A stretch of 64,000 nucleotides of DNA from Takifugu bimaculatus (Eukaryota; Chordata; Actinopteri; Tetraodontiformes; Tetraodontidae). Position 1 is the stretch's first letter. The number at the start of each line of letters is the position of its first letter. Below, piece by piece: positions 1 to 14,015 of this stretch. A program made the translations under genes and the position numbers. The notes beneath the pieces are model-generated. The model did no database searches, was not told the origin of the DNA, and saw only the letters and a list, made by a program, of their open reading frames with translations. The DNA lies in NCBI GenBank assembly GCA_004026145.2, contig CP034975.1:27400013-27464012 (forward strand), given 5' to 3'.

Positions 1-123
1 TGTAATGTCATTTAATGCAAATTAAATTGTAATTTATTTTACGCGACTGCAAGAGGGAATCCTCATTGTGAACCAAAGCGACTTCCTTAAATCGTAGGAA
101 TTTATTGAATTGACCAAAAGGTC

Positions 124-154
<31 letters not shown>

Positions 155-1591
155 TTCAAGTGTGTTTCAGTGTCCTAGAGGGAAACATTACAGAACACAG
201 GGAACAGCCAGAGGCTCGGCCCAGAGCCCTGAAATAGACAAAGCATTCAGCACTTCCAGAACCGTTCCCAACACATGCAGAAGGCGTTCCTCAAAAAAGG
301 TGCATCGACGATCAGGAGTTGGATGGAAAGAAAGGAGCATTTGTGAGCTCAGGAGAACATCAGCTCCATAATCTACCTTGGGCAAAGAGTCTGTGCAAAC
401 GAAAGCTGCCGTGCAAGACGAGACAATTCCCGCATGCAAAGGCGGTCGTAATGAAACCCTATAAAAGTGCCGACTCATCAGCCCGAGCACAGCAGCCTGA
501 GCGGCAGCACTCACACACCTTTGTGGTGCCAGGACCAGAATATGATGGAAACTGTCAGGATGATGGCAACTGTTGCTTCTGAAATACCTTCAATGGCCTC
601 AGTCCTTTAATTGTCCCGTTTCACTTTCCCCTGTTTTATGGTCCTGGTCACATGATCCATGTGTAGCCTTTGAACCGTTAAAGTGCCCCATTCAGATATT
701 ACAACACTGATATTTTTTGACGTAGTTTCACAGATTATAAAGATAAAAAAAAACATGAAAGTGACCCAAAGGGGGATAGAAGATGACCTCTCCCTCATTA
801 GGAAATTCTGCTTCTATGAATCACATCATTGTGCCACACCCAAAGCTGCTGTTTGCACCAGGACGCCTGGTGCAGCATCGGAATGGGACTTGGCCGGTGC
901 AGCAGGACACGCGGGAGAGATCCCACTTCCTTCAGCCCCACTGTTGTTGAGTAACACATTTTTGCTGTTTAACCTTGTAAATGGGGGGCAGAGGGGGGAG
1001 CGGTTGTGGAACAATCGTATCTGATGTGATGTGTTCAATTATCTTCAACAATTGCCCTTTCCATTGCTCCAGTAACCAATCAAGCCCACCCTGTGTACAT
1101 GTGAATCTCATATTCTCCTCTTTATGATCAATGTGTTTATTTAAAAAGCACATTTGTGGCTCTTTTTCATTCAACATTGAAGAAATCAAAGAGGTACATT
1201 GGACAAGAAAACTGGAAGTTGTCCAGGGGAGTTTATTTTCGCAATAATGAAAGGGGCTTCTTCCCATGGGCAACCTGCTGTACGTCTTTGGTTACGTCAA
1301 TGTCAGCCATGATTGCTTCGAGTTTAAGCCCCAGGAGACATTTGATAAAAATAAAAACAAATAAGTTGCCAAAGAGGCCAACAATGGACACACATTTCCC
1401 ATAATCTCTCCAATATAAAATCCTTTCATTCCTTTCTTGTAAACACTGTCTGATTCACTGCATTATAAATTGGGCATGAGGGTTATTTTCTCATACTTAA
1501 TGATAATTTCACAGGCCAGTCTGTACTAACCCTGACTAACTGACCCTTCATGTATACAGTTGCTGGAATGTCCCTTCAACACTAAGTGTGC

Positions 1592-1592
<1 letters not shown>

Positions 1593-1651
<59 letters not shown>
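1593..1651. repeat. (TG)n microsatellite
   Basis: An almost pure TG dinucleotide run of about 29 units in non-coding sequence. No gene is adjacent. Confidence 0.95.
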
Positions 1652-1653
<2 letters not shown>

Positions 1654-3577
1654 AATATAAACTCACCAGAAAAATGCTATAAATGGAGTCGTGTTTACAG
1701 GCTCTCAGACCTACGCAATAATCAAGGAAATGGGGGGAAATTAATCAAACAGAATGAGACTGACTGAAGCAACAAACAAAAAGGGCAGCACATCTCCTTT
1801 CAGTGTAGAGCTTCCAGTAATGTTCTTTTTTTTTTTTACTCATAGCCCTCACCCACGACTCCCACCCCCAAACTGAAAACATTCCTACTTAAATGATCGC
1901 ACTGGAACAAAAGACCCTTTTAACAAAAAAAAAAAGAAGACAAAAGAGTAGTTGGCATTCCGATCATGTTGGTTCAGGTTTGGAATACCAATATAGTGCA
2001 TGTCAAAGAGCAACGGCGGGGGCTCCAAAAGTGTCGCCCCAGGGAGGGCTGGGGTTTTTGCGTGGTCACTGGAAGAGAGCGGACTTTCCTACCACCTACA
2101 GCCTCCTGGAAACCAGATTCACCTCCCCTGTTGGCCACACAGCATCTGTTTGTCCTTCCAACAACAACGTTCTTTTTTTCTTCTGGCCTGATTCATTAAG
2201 ATTGGGAATATTGGCGAGGGGTTCGTCATGGCAAAGGCCTTTCTGTACGGAAGGGTGAACTTCCAGTCGAGGGGGAGTCACGGAATCAAGCCTGTGATTG
2301 ATAAAACATGACGATTTCTCTGGGATTTGGGGGCGAGAGGGAGGGGGGAAGACAGGAGGCGTTTTCAAACCACATGCGGCTCACTTTTTATCCCTCATAT
2401 TTCTGCGGCGCACGTTAAAAAGTGCAGCCGACATTGGAGGAGGAGGGAGCGGGACCGTGGCGGCGCGCCGGCTGCAAGACACTGAACAGCGCAAGTAGAA
2501 TAATATAACTGGCTGCGATCATTTCAACAGATGTACAGGGATTTCCTTCAACATAATTGTGCATCCTTCATGTTGTCAAACAGCTGCAAACGAGACGCTG
2601 TTCAGACTTTCACGGACTCTTTAAGCTATACACGTGAATCTGTTACAACAGTCATTATTATTCACACCAAGCTGCGTGGTTAGCCTCTAATTTTCCAATA
2701 AATGCATCTTTAAGCCCCGTCTGCTCTGAAACCTGGAATGTTCTGTCAAACAAAGACTCTTCTGCTTCTGAAAGAGAGCCGAAACACGATGAGGCATCTC
2801 GAACGGCCACAATTACCTCTGGATACCATTGTACCCCTGTAACGTGAGGCCGCTCCTCCCCGTCAAAGGTTGGGGTGTAAGTAGTCCCATTTGGAACACA
2901 AGCAGACACCCTAGCAGAGCCTCCCCGACCCCGTGACATCACCTCCACTTACAGACGGTCAGTCGGTTATCCAACCACTCACTCTGGCTTATTGTAGAGG
3001 TTGTAGGTCAAACTAAACACTATGATTTTGTTGCCGTTGTGCAACGCCCATCAGTTTTGCCCCTTTCCTCAAACATACCGAGTGCGTCATCGCCTACGGT
3101 AAGACAGCGCGACCACCAACCCTCAAACACTGCAATACAATAACAATCGGGAAATCTGGATTTTTTTATTTCTCAAGGCATCCAAATATAAAATTTACCC
3201 TGACCTGAAATACCTCAGTCTAGCTGAATCCACCATGTGTTGTATCCACTGAAGATGTGATGGGAATCAAAAACACCCACAACACCAGCTGGAGCCAAGG
3301 CCTGGATCACATTAGGAGTTTCTTTCATACAGTTTAAAGTTCAGATTCAGGAAGAATTTAACACATACTTAACCGCTATTGATATTTTTAAAAAAACAGC
3401 AACACAGTAAATATGAAGAACGTTTGTGTAAACCACCAAAAATGAAAGAGTGAAAGAAGAGGAAGCGGCCCAGGAGATTGGTCTGTGTAGACACAATGCT
3501 ACCTTTTAAAGTGAGGGTGGGGTTTCAATCTAAATACCTGCTCTCTTTTACTTGTCCTCCATTCTGTCCCTTTACAG

Positions 3578-3722
3578 TGCTGACTTTTATGACCTGGTCC
3601 AAGGAGATGTTCAGTGGGTGTGGAGGACACTTAAATATATCCAGGCAGCCTTCGCAGATGAAAAAGGCAACGACGGGGAGTGTAAGCTCCTACCTTTCAT
3701 CAGTGGACATCAAAGATTTGAG
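3578..3722 (+). other. Candidate orphan exon (open, flanked by good splice sites)
   Basis: A polypyrimidine tract ending tttacag precedes position 3,578, and a consensus donor GAG|GTGAGC follows 3,722. Between them one frame is open for 48 codons starting at 3,579 (reads ADFYDLVQGDVQWVWRTLKY...). A second frame is also open. I recognise no family and find no partner exon nearby, so this could be an exon of a gene extending beyond the window or chance. Confidence 0.25.
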
Positions 3723-5290
3723 GTGAGCGGACAAAACCCAGAATCCACAATGACGGAGAAGGATGACAGCCTCAACATTCGACCGTCTACAGACAACATC
3801 AGTTACTCATGAGGATTAGAGAACTTCTCTCCTGACACCAATGAGAATATACGAAGGAATTTTTACCAGTTTCAGCTGTGGAGATTCTGGGGCCGATGTG
3901 ATAAATTACAATCCAGCCTGATAAACAGTAGCTCCAGAAAATGTAGCATTCCTGCCACGCCAACATGGCTGCAAGTCCATTTCGATCCGATACCAACACG
4001 AGTTATTTGAGAGGTAATATGAAAATTGTTGCATAAGACAAGGAAATATGAAATATTAAACTAATTCAGCTGCTGTAAAAACAAACATCATAAGCTTGAA
4101 AAAGATCCTGAACAGGAAGCCAGTGGAGGAGAATGGGCGTTATACGTCTGCGTGTTCGTAAACGTTAACAAAATAATTTGCACAATTTACTCCCTTCATT
4201 TTTAACAACCTTTGATTTGCTTGACTTTAAACACATTTTTCGCACAAATAATTTCACTCGTCCTTGAAAGCTTGAGAGAAACTCTTTGTTCCTTCCGACA
4301 CCCGAGCACAGGTTTGATCTTGGTCCACGTTTCAAATTGAAAACAGGCGAAATCTGCTTGCCCTTACCGTTTCGGGCCTGGCAGCCATTCCTTTCAAATT
4401 TTTGGGGCTTTATTTTGAGAATTCAGGTTGAAACTCCATCTGTTCCTCACACAGCGCCGAAAGCGTTGTGTTGTTACCGTCTGAAAAGTGCACAATGTGG
4501 GGCCTTTCGTTTGAAATCTGTTCCACAAAAGGAAGACAAGTCAGAAGGGGACACACTGAACTAATACTCTGAGGCCTGTAGTATTTCCGTTGGATGGTGA
4601 GAGGAGTTAAGAATACATCCCATTGTCCGAGGCATTCTCATGAGCTGCGGCTCTTCACCAAGGTGATTTGCGAGTGTGTGGGATTGGAGAGAAAGAGAGA
4701 GAAAATTGGTTGGACCATCACATTACATGCAGAACTACAAACAGACAGGGACACTTTCAAAACACTTAACATTTCCTGTTTATAACTCCAGTCCCTATTT
4801 AACAGAAACATCATGAAATGGACTCCACGACTGTTTCAGTTTAGGCGGCAAAACAAACTTTTGGAAACTGAGACATTCGCTCACGAATTCATTCGAGTTT
4901 GATTAGTCAAACTTCTGTTCAGGTTCAGATTCATCATGACTATCACACAAGCTAAAATAAACAATCTCTGACTATGGCCTGTTAATGAAATGCAGATTCT
5001 AAATGGATTCATTTAATATTCAATGTCATATTTGAGTCCCTGGAAATCATGATGGTTGTGGAAGGATTCATACTACTGCACAGCATGTAGCAAAAAAATA
5101 ACAAAATAAAATAATAAATGAAAACTGTTTGGGGCAGGACTTATAAGATAGTAGTAAAATCTGGAAGTCATTTGATTTACTTACTAATAAATACTGATTT
5201 GCTCACCACAGATTTGGGAACTGGACTTTTAAAATGACAGAAAAGAATTTATGCTGCCAAAACTCAAAAGTAAAAACTCCTGGGTCATTT

Positions 5291-5292
<2 letters not shown>

Positions 5293-5344
<52 letters not shown>
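5293..5344. repeat. (TG)n microsatellite
   Basis: A pure TG dinucleotide run of about 26 units in non-coding sequence. Confidence 0.95.
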
Positions 5345-5350
<6 letters not shown>

Positions 5351-8300
5351 CCTGCTGATTTATAAACAATGCGCTATTCATACAAAAGCTACATGAGATA
5401 TGCTGCAGAGGCTACAAACTGCATTTCGCCATGGCGACCATGACCAATGAAAGGAGGTGTCATAAAAGATGACAGAATCTTTGGAACATTGTGAGCTGTG
5501 CTCTGCTGACCCAAAATCCCACTCAGGGCTTCTTTTCTGTCTGTTTTTTTTTTTTTTTTTTTTTTTTTCTTTTATGAAAAACACATTAATAAGCTGAAGG
5601 TACAGCTGGAGAAGAGTTTCTGAGCACAAGTTCAAGAGGTGCAGATTTTTCTCCCTCCATGACTTAATAAGGAGGCCAATCTAAGAATTACGGAGCATTT
5701 TGAGCCCAGATCAGACGTATTAGGTAACGTTGCAGTAACCCAACACGGCTGCTTTACAGTATGAGCTGAAAAGCAGTCTGCTTGGACGGAATGTGTCCAA
5801 ATACCTGAGCAGTGTCAGGAGGAAGGGACCTGTTAAAGGTAAAGACCAGAAAGTGAAGGCAGCTCTTCAACATTTGAGGGCTGCTCAGCACCAATAAAAG
5901 TTAAAAAGTTCGAGCAAAGTCCTTTGATGCTCTCCCACACATCCCCGTGACGCTCCATGTGTGTATCACTCTACTGGAAAGTGCCTACTTCAAGCGAGAT
6001 CTTGTGGACCAAAATTTCACCATCATTCAGTGTCTTAACTGCTTTTGGAAGCGTGCATATAAGGAATAAATAACACAACGAGCGGAATGAAGACCTAAAA
6101 GGTCTGGTACGAAGAGTGTCCAGTCCTCCTCAATGATTTATAGGCCTGTGGTCTATGTCACTGGTAGTTTGGGTCAAAAATCTCAGGTGATGGTATTATC
6201 AGACGGCATTTATTCCAGTGGTGTCCAATTCTTTGATATTTGGCACACAATTTTAAAGCAGTTCAAGAAATAACTTATCTCTTCTCGTCCTATATAATAT
6301 AGGACGTAACCTCTGGTCTCTCAGGATGGATGTGACCCTCCTCTCAACCCTGACCTCCACACCCTTTACATTTTTTCCACATCATCTGTTCACCTGATAT
6401 TGGGCTAGTTGACTTTATGTTATCCTTCCATCCATGAAATCCTTTTGTCCACCCTTTGTGTACTCTGGTGTACCATGGCAGCATGTTAACGTTGGTCGGG
6501 CTCGGAGTGATTCATGACCTGTCCCGGCCGCCCACTCAGACGGACCCCACCCCTCTCTCTCTGTCAGGCCTGAGATAGTTAGAAACCTGAGGCAGCGCTG
6601 GAGTTGAGAAGGGTGTGGAAGTGGGAGGTTTAACCTGCCCTGGGGATAAACATACTTAAGATGTGCTGGAAAACCAAACTTTAACATGTACCACATCACA
6701 ACAGGTATAACATGACATTCTGACGCATCATCAGTATTTCTGCTTGTGAAACGCTCCCTTTAAATTTCATTTCAACATCAAACAACGTTCTCAGTTACAA
6801 GGAAAATTCCCGTTCAGTTCGTGTCACAACAGTGAACACTTTACCTGTTATGGCTATGAAAAAAGAAAAAAACTAAAATTATTTTGCAGCTGTTGGAAAA
6901 CATATGGTTACAAGCCACAAACAGGAAAGAACTCCGCGCAGAAGTCTGTTAGTAGCTTTTTAAAAGCTGTAAACGAGTTGAAGCCTGCAGAATGACAGAG
7001 CTGAGATATGTGTTTGGTGCACAAGTTCCTGTTTGAAATGTAAAGGAATCCCCTGGTGGATGTTAATCCATTACTTGTGTCAGAATTAGATCTTTTTTTC
7101 AATAGGTTTCATGATAAATCTTGAAATTAGTCAGTTTCAACTATAATAGACTTAATATATTATCAAAAAAGTCCTGAGTACTTTAATCAGAGATTACCAA
7201 GAGTCTAAAACCTACCCAACACCTATAAAGCCAGATATTACACAGCTTGTGATAAATATGGTAGTTTATCTCTAAACAACCATTCATTTACTATTTTTGT
7301 TAAAACCTGGGGGAAGCACAGGCACTCAAGATAAATCGCAGCTTCTCCACTGACTGCTTATATGCAATCATGTGACACTGACATGAACTCGTAAGAACAC
7401 GCCAACTTTCCTCAACTAAAATGACATGAATTTCAAGGAATGGCCGGAGCCGTTTTTCAAAAGGTGATGGTAGAAGCACAGGCCGATAGACTTCGCTCGG
7501 TCTGACATGAACCACGACATGACATTGGTTTTAAACCATGAGCAGGGTTGGAACACTGTGGTCACTGAATGTCCAGTCTGCTTTATGACTTATTTCCACA
7601 GCAGTTTCTCAAAACTTGTGTCTCTAGTGCGCATATCATGAGTGCAATGAGTGCAGTTTATCCCAATCCAGACAGGAAGATAACAAAATGATTCAGCTCA
7701 ACTTTTTAACTTCAAAGTATAATTAACTTCTGCTGACTGTAAGACTTCACTGTCTCCCTGTTGTGTCTGAACACATCCCCTTAGACACTGTAAGGGGAAA
7801 ATATACCAGCATGCTTCTTTGTTCGCCTTTGTGCTTAGTTATTACTGGTGGAAATGTTTGTGTAGCTGCAGCAATTAAAGCATCAAATGCTATAATTAGT
7901 GCCAAATACATTGTTGACTGAAATAAATCAAACTGCTTTTACAGTGGAACCTTATGAATTTTTGCATCATTTTTGCTTTTTCAACAGGCTTGACAATGGA
8001 CACAATGTCCATCTGTCTGACATCTCCGATATCCCGATATCTCACAGCAACGCGAAGACATCGACCTTGCTTGACATCTTTTCATGCTTTGTTGTGGTGC
8101 AACAAACCTGCCAATTAGATCATTTTATCGTTTCGGTTTACACTGACCTCAAACTGTCTTTGAAGCTGCACTGCTACGGCGTTTCTTTCTCTACCTCATG
8201 TAAAAAACACTCACACACATAACACACTCATTGTGTTCACTCTGTTAGTTGTGTTAATTAGACTGCTTGCAAAGATAAGAGAATGCTGACAAGCTGCAAA

Positions 8301-11300
8301 CAAAACAGACTGAAAAGACTTGAGAAGTCAAGCTGCTGTTGCTTGTTGGCTTTAGGAGTCAATAGGTACATTATGGTCACATTCCAAGACGTGCTCATAT
8401 CTAATAAAATAGAGGCCCCCCTCTTTGGCGTGCAGGCTATCCACTATCAGCATTCTTAAGATTCTCCTGCCAGTCAAACACGACAATTAATCTAGTTACC
8501 ACCTTAAAATGTTAATGCCATATTTCAACACATGGCGCTCAAACCTGCATAGCACAATGACAAATCGGTAAAGGGCGCTCCGCTTTTACAGTGTCATTAC
8601 AGGTAAACTGCCCCCGCGACACTGCGAGGTCGGATTTCACGTTGACGCAACCACGTAGAAGCCGCCTGATAGAACGCTAAATATTTCGCCAATTTTATGA
8701 GCAATCATTAACTACAGAGCTTTAACAGAGGGAAAACGCAGAGACAGTGAATAATCTCACCCAACCCTGCTCATTAGAGTCAAAACACTTCAATCAAGTT
8801 TTTAAAAAGTGAGATTTAGATTCAAATGAGATTCTAGAAATATTGATTCTTAAAGCCTTTCCCTTGTAAACTAAACTGCACATCAGAAGGAAGGAAATGG
8901 ACAAATGTGTATGCATTTGTGGTGTTGTCATAGAGCTCGTATGCATGTTTGCACTTTAATATTCCATCCCTGAGGCTGACACTACTGACTCACATCGAAG
9001 GCGGTTCAGTCAAAAATTAAAAAGTGACTGTGCTGGGCAGCTGTGCATCAATGAAACCGTCCATAATTCCCCCTTTTTTATCCTTTTTATATTACACTGT
9101 AATCTGTATGTTTGGTCTTATTTACTTACACTGTTTTAAAAGACAGACTCGACCTCAAAGATCTTCCTTTGAAACCGAATTTAAGGAAAGGTTTCCGGTT
9201 ATTCTCCAGAGAGGTGGGAAGCAAATCCTTCCGATGCAAATTTAAAATTCCATTATGCCTCTTCAGCTCCCTCACTCATCTTTTTTTTATTTTCATGGCT
9301 CATCAGATCCTCACCTCCGCCATGAACGGAAAAATTCTACCTGCCCCAACAGGACCAAGATTTACCAAGCAGCTAAAAATGTTGGCAAAGGTACAGGTGT
9401 ATACAGTATAATGGCTTTTCATCAGTCAGCATAAGCCAAGAATGTGTATTCCTCCATTTTCCTGTTGGTTCTCCCGAATGCATAAGTAAATAAAATCCTC
9501 CGCTGAAGGCGTGGGCCTCATGTGGAAAGAATGTGCCAGCAGATCTCATTTCTGCATTAACCAGGTTGCATAAAAAAAGGAGAGTCACAGATCTGTCTCC
9601 TGGCTGGTCCTCATCTCTTTGTCCTTTGGCTGGGTCTTTGAACCCACTAGGCTTCACTCAAGTGTTGAGTTTCAGCTTTGCACAGCACTTCAAGAACATG
9701 TCAATGCAGATCAACACTTTGACAGTAAATGTGACCATGAAAGGGAGGTTAAACACTTCTTTTTTTGTCATAAAGCTTCCTCTTTGGATGGGAGGGAATT
9801 ACAGACCTCCATCTTTGAAGTTTGCTAAAGGCTGTTGCGAATTCCAGAGTGAGGGACAGTGACAACAAATGAGACAAAAGCAGGAGCAAGAGCTCTGGGC
9901 TTTCTCACCCACCCACCCACCCTGCGCCACTCAGCGTTAATGTGGCTGAAATTTGCTCTCAAAGTCGAGAGAGTAGTTATCCAGCTCACAGCTATAGCAA
10001 CTCTTTCTAATTTGCATTGGTGTTTCCCACAGCAGAGTCCATCTGGTCATTTAACCTCTACAAAGGGTGTTGATGGGCCACAAACTTTTCGCTCACAGGG
10101 CAAAACACTCTCAATCAATCACCCCCCACAGCGAATAATGCCGACTAGCCTATATTTCACCTTCAGCTGACATTTTAATCCCCTGTAATGAATAGAGACA
10201 ATGGCTGGAAGGGTATGACGTTATGCCTGCAGCTATATCAGAGGCCCACGGGATACAGTAGATGAAGACAAGTAACTTGGAACAAAGAGAGCTTTCATCA
10301 AAGAGACAATATCAGGGCCCTCAATTAGTACTGGCCAGACTCGGGTGCAGGGTGCCAGCATTCATTTCTCCCCCTGTTGTGCACTTTAGACCAAAAGGCC
10401 TGCAGGTCATGCTCTTCCTGTTTCGGCTTAAGCCAGGGAAAGGCACTTTATAATCCACGTGATGAAGCTTTGGCAAACTAGTGCACCAACCCACTTTCAG
10501 ACACATGAACCGATTGAACCTACTTTGCTCGAAGGAGCTATGCAGTTCAAAATGATAACCAATGCGAGAACAGGGAAAGAAGGGTCTTTTCTACCTGTAC
10601 AATAGCCCAAAGTAAACAGAGCTTTGCCAACTCTTTTAATGCTCAACAGGATACATTCGGCTTCAGGAAATAATGGAGACCCAAAAAATACTTCAGATAA
10701 GGATCAAATACATACTAATACAACCTCTCCTCTGATCTCACATATGTATTTTGTGCCGGTAAGCCAAGCCAAAACTCTGCAGTCATTGGAATTGGAACAG
10801 AAGGGGGTAAAAAAAAAAAAAAAGAATTAAAAAAAAAAAAATCAAAACACATTTTAATGGCATTTAACTGATCTTGACGCAGGATGTGTTCTGGTGAAGT
10901 AACAAATTAACCTTTTATTCTGTTTTGGTTTTACTGTTACACAGGCAGATGCATTCAGGACAGGAAACAACACTGCAAAAACCTTTACACAACCAGCGCT
11001 ATTACTGCACCAGAGTACCGAGGCTATAAAATGCACTTGTGAAACTGTGGGGTTCTCCTCAAAATGGCAAACATCGGTCAGGTGCCACAGAGGGAGGGGT
11101 CCGACTGAGCTTTCAGGCTTCCTCCTGTCTGGTAACGCGTATCAACACCCCCAATGAACCCCACAAATCTTTCATTGGACCTCTAAATATTTAACGTCCC
11201 AGTGGACGTCCCATGTTTCCCCTCTCTAGAGCTCTCAATGGATGGCATTGTGCCACCTGGGCTATAACAAGCTGCAAAAGAACGGAGGCCGCACGTCATT

Positions 11301-13949
11301 GTCGGCGAGCTCATGGTTGACACAATTAGCAACTTCCAAGTCACAAATGACCTGGACATTTCCTTTGTAAGCAGGACATGGTGCATGATTCTATGATTGG
11401 ATTCAGGGATGGACAAATGTGCAGAAAGTCACAAGTAGCTGAAACAGTCATCCTTCTCTGTCCACGCTTTGCACTGACCACATGCTGATTGTGAGTGTAG
11501 AAAATGTCCAATATTGCTGCATTATCTTTCATCAAGTCTGTGAATCCCAACAGATTATGTGAACTTTATTAATGATCAGAAATTTGAATGTCACACTGAA
11601 AAAACTCTCAAAAATGAAAAACATGGCTGCTTGGACCTATGAAAAAAGCAGTAATTTGACCTTAAAATCAGTCAGTTCAGTCTTTACTACCATGATGCTT
11701 ATCGGCTCTAACATTTAAATAATCCCAAAGCATTTCATACACACCACTGTCCTCTAAAACAAATAATTATTATGACTGGAATCATTTAAGGATAGTATTT
11801 TTTTTTTATCATAATATTGATTAATATTAATATTATAATTTCAGGTACAAGCTAAACTTGGTAGAAGTGAATTTCCCATTCAAGCGATAGGAATCGCAAT
11901 AGATCGGGGTCCTCTCAGGAGCTAAAACTGCAGTTGGAAACTGACTGGAGAAGAAACCCGATGCTAAAATACACTTGTACAGCTTTGCAGGATTAATTTA
12001 GAAGGAATTTATTAGGGGAAATGGAGGAGGGTTGAAGCTGCACCTGAACTGTTGTACCACTCAGTGCCAGCTATAAATTTACCCCAAATCCACACATATT
12101 AAGCTTCAAATACCTGAAGGGTTATTCCCAGGTTATTCCCACCAAAGCTTCAAAAGAGCAAAAAAATGTGATCAGGACATTTCAAAAGTTTGTTTAAATT
12201 GGGGCTAATGAAAAGTGGATGACCCAGAAGTCAAGCTTCAGCACAAGCAGCTCTTGTATCAGCCGAGTTCGCCTACTTTTCCCTGAATGCATCAAAAATG
12301 GTGGCACTCAAGAATGTTCCCCTAGTGATGGCTGCAGTCAAGATGGTCCACGCCGTCAAATCTCTCGCTCAACCACACATAGACTTTAGACGGCGGTGGA
12401 GGACAGAGTTACAGGACTCAGCAAATCCCTCTATTGTTATAAAAGCTCTTGGCTTGATGGTAATCTCCCCGTCCCATGGGATTCTCCTCAGCTCACACCC
12501 CCATGGGGTGGGATTGTGAGAGGGTAAGTGCCTACAGACGTGGAAGCTCTTGAAGGACGGCTGAATGAATGGAATTCAAGGATGCCTTGAAAAGCAGCCT
12601 GGACATCATGAGAGTCAATCAGAAGATAAGACGACGTGGAGTGCGAAAAGAGGGATATAATAACAAAGTGAGGTTTGAAATGCACAATGGCATTCCCCAG
12701 AGGGGCCTCGTGAAATGATGAATGGTCCATTCATTCATTAAAAATGCTCTGGGTGGTAGCCGCTCCTTCTATTAAACAATGTTAACAGGTTTTAGGTCTG
12801 AATCTGCACAATACTTGTTAGGGGATCCCACTGCAGCTGTATCAGTCCTAGTTAAGTGACAGTTAATATCATTTGGTTTAGACTTCTTCGGACAGTAGAA
12901 TGGAAATAGGTGACGTGTGGTCTCTGGTTTCATGCCTCCTTGTGTTCGGCAGGCTGTCAGGGTAATGCTAGTGAATGGTCCCGAAAGCTGGAGACGGGGA
13001 CAAAGTGCCTGATAGACAGATCTGGTTTCCTGTGCAACAAGCCAAATATGGCTGTGTGGTGGAAAAATCCTGCACCTGGTAGCCATGGAAACCAACGTTC
13101 ACCCAGGCTGCAGCCTCCCGTGCTGACAAACCCAGCACAAAGGGCGAAAGTACGCTCAGCTTGAAACGCTGCAAAGCTTCTCGCTACCTTCTGGTGGGTG
13201 GCAAGTTTACAAAAATGAAGTTTTGTTGTCCCTCAGCGTAAACTACAATCAGTTGTTGCACATTTCATTTCAGCTCTAGTTGCCTGCTTGCTCCAACATG
13301 TTTCCATCCATCTACTAAAAGAACAATCAGCACAATGAAACGTTACACTTGAAGTTCCCCACTTCCTTCTGCGCGGTCCTGAAACAGGTCGACTTCAAAA
13401 GTCACCTCAGGAATACATAATTACAGTTCGAGAGACTGACAGGTTCAGTTTTACTTTTGAAAGTGGTGCTAATAATAAAGGTTCTTCTCGAAGCTCACAC
13501 CTTTAAAATAAAGTATCCGCATACTGTCGTCCTGTTATTTGCAAAGTTACACATCCCAGCTTCCACTAACTGTTAACCCCCGATTGCGGCTGGGAATGAC
13601 AAGCAAGTAAATGAGGGTTTGTCCACAAACAGGAAAGAGGCACTGAGTGGTAAGAGGGCACTCAGTGTGCCATTAGTGTTGAAGATGGTTGGGTGTAGAG
13701 AGCAAGTAGCCATACAAATCCTTTTCTTTTGCAACATAAGCAGTAATTACAGTGTCCCTCTGTATTTTGCCGCTGTCAACCTGGCACTTTGACAACAGGG
13801 ACAACATGAGAGTGCAGCCGAACGCACCTGAAACTACAGTGGGAGCACATAAAAATACAAATAACAGCTGTTGGGGGCATTCAAAAGGATGCAGGGAAGA
13901 AAGATGATAGGGGCATGAACATTTGGACTGAATGAACTACTTTATACAA

Positions 13950-14015
13950 GGCAGTGTGGTCCAGTGGATCAGCATCAGGTTTCAAATTCTAGGTTCTTTT
14001 CTGACTGAGGCCAGT
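13950..14015 (+). repeat. Possible tRNA-derived SINE head
   Basis: The segment contains an A-box-like tggtccagtgg followed about 20 bases later by a B-box-like ggtttcaaattct. This spacing is compressed relative to a tRNA, and no acceptor stem is visible. A degraded SINE promoter region is possible but weakly supported. Confidence 0.25.
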
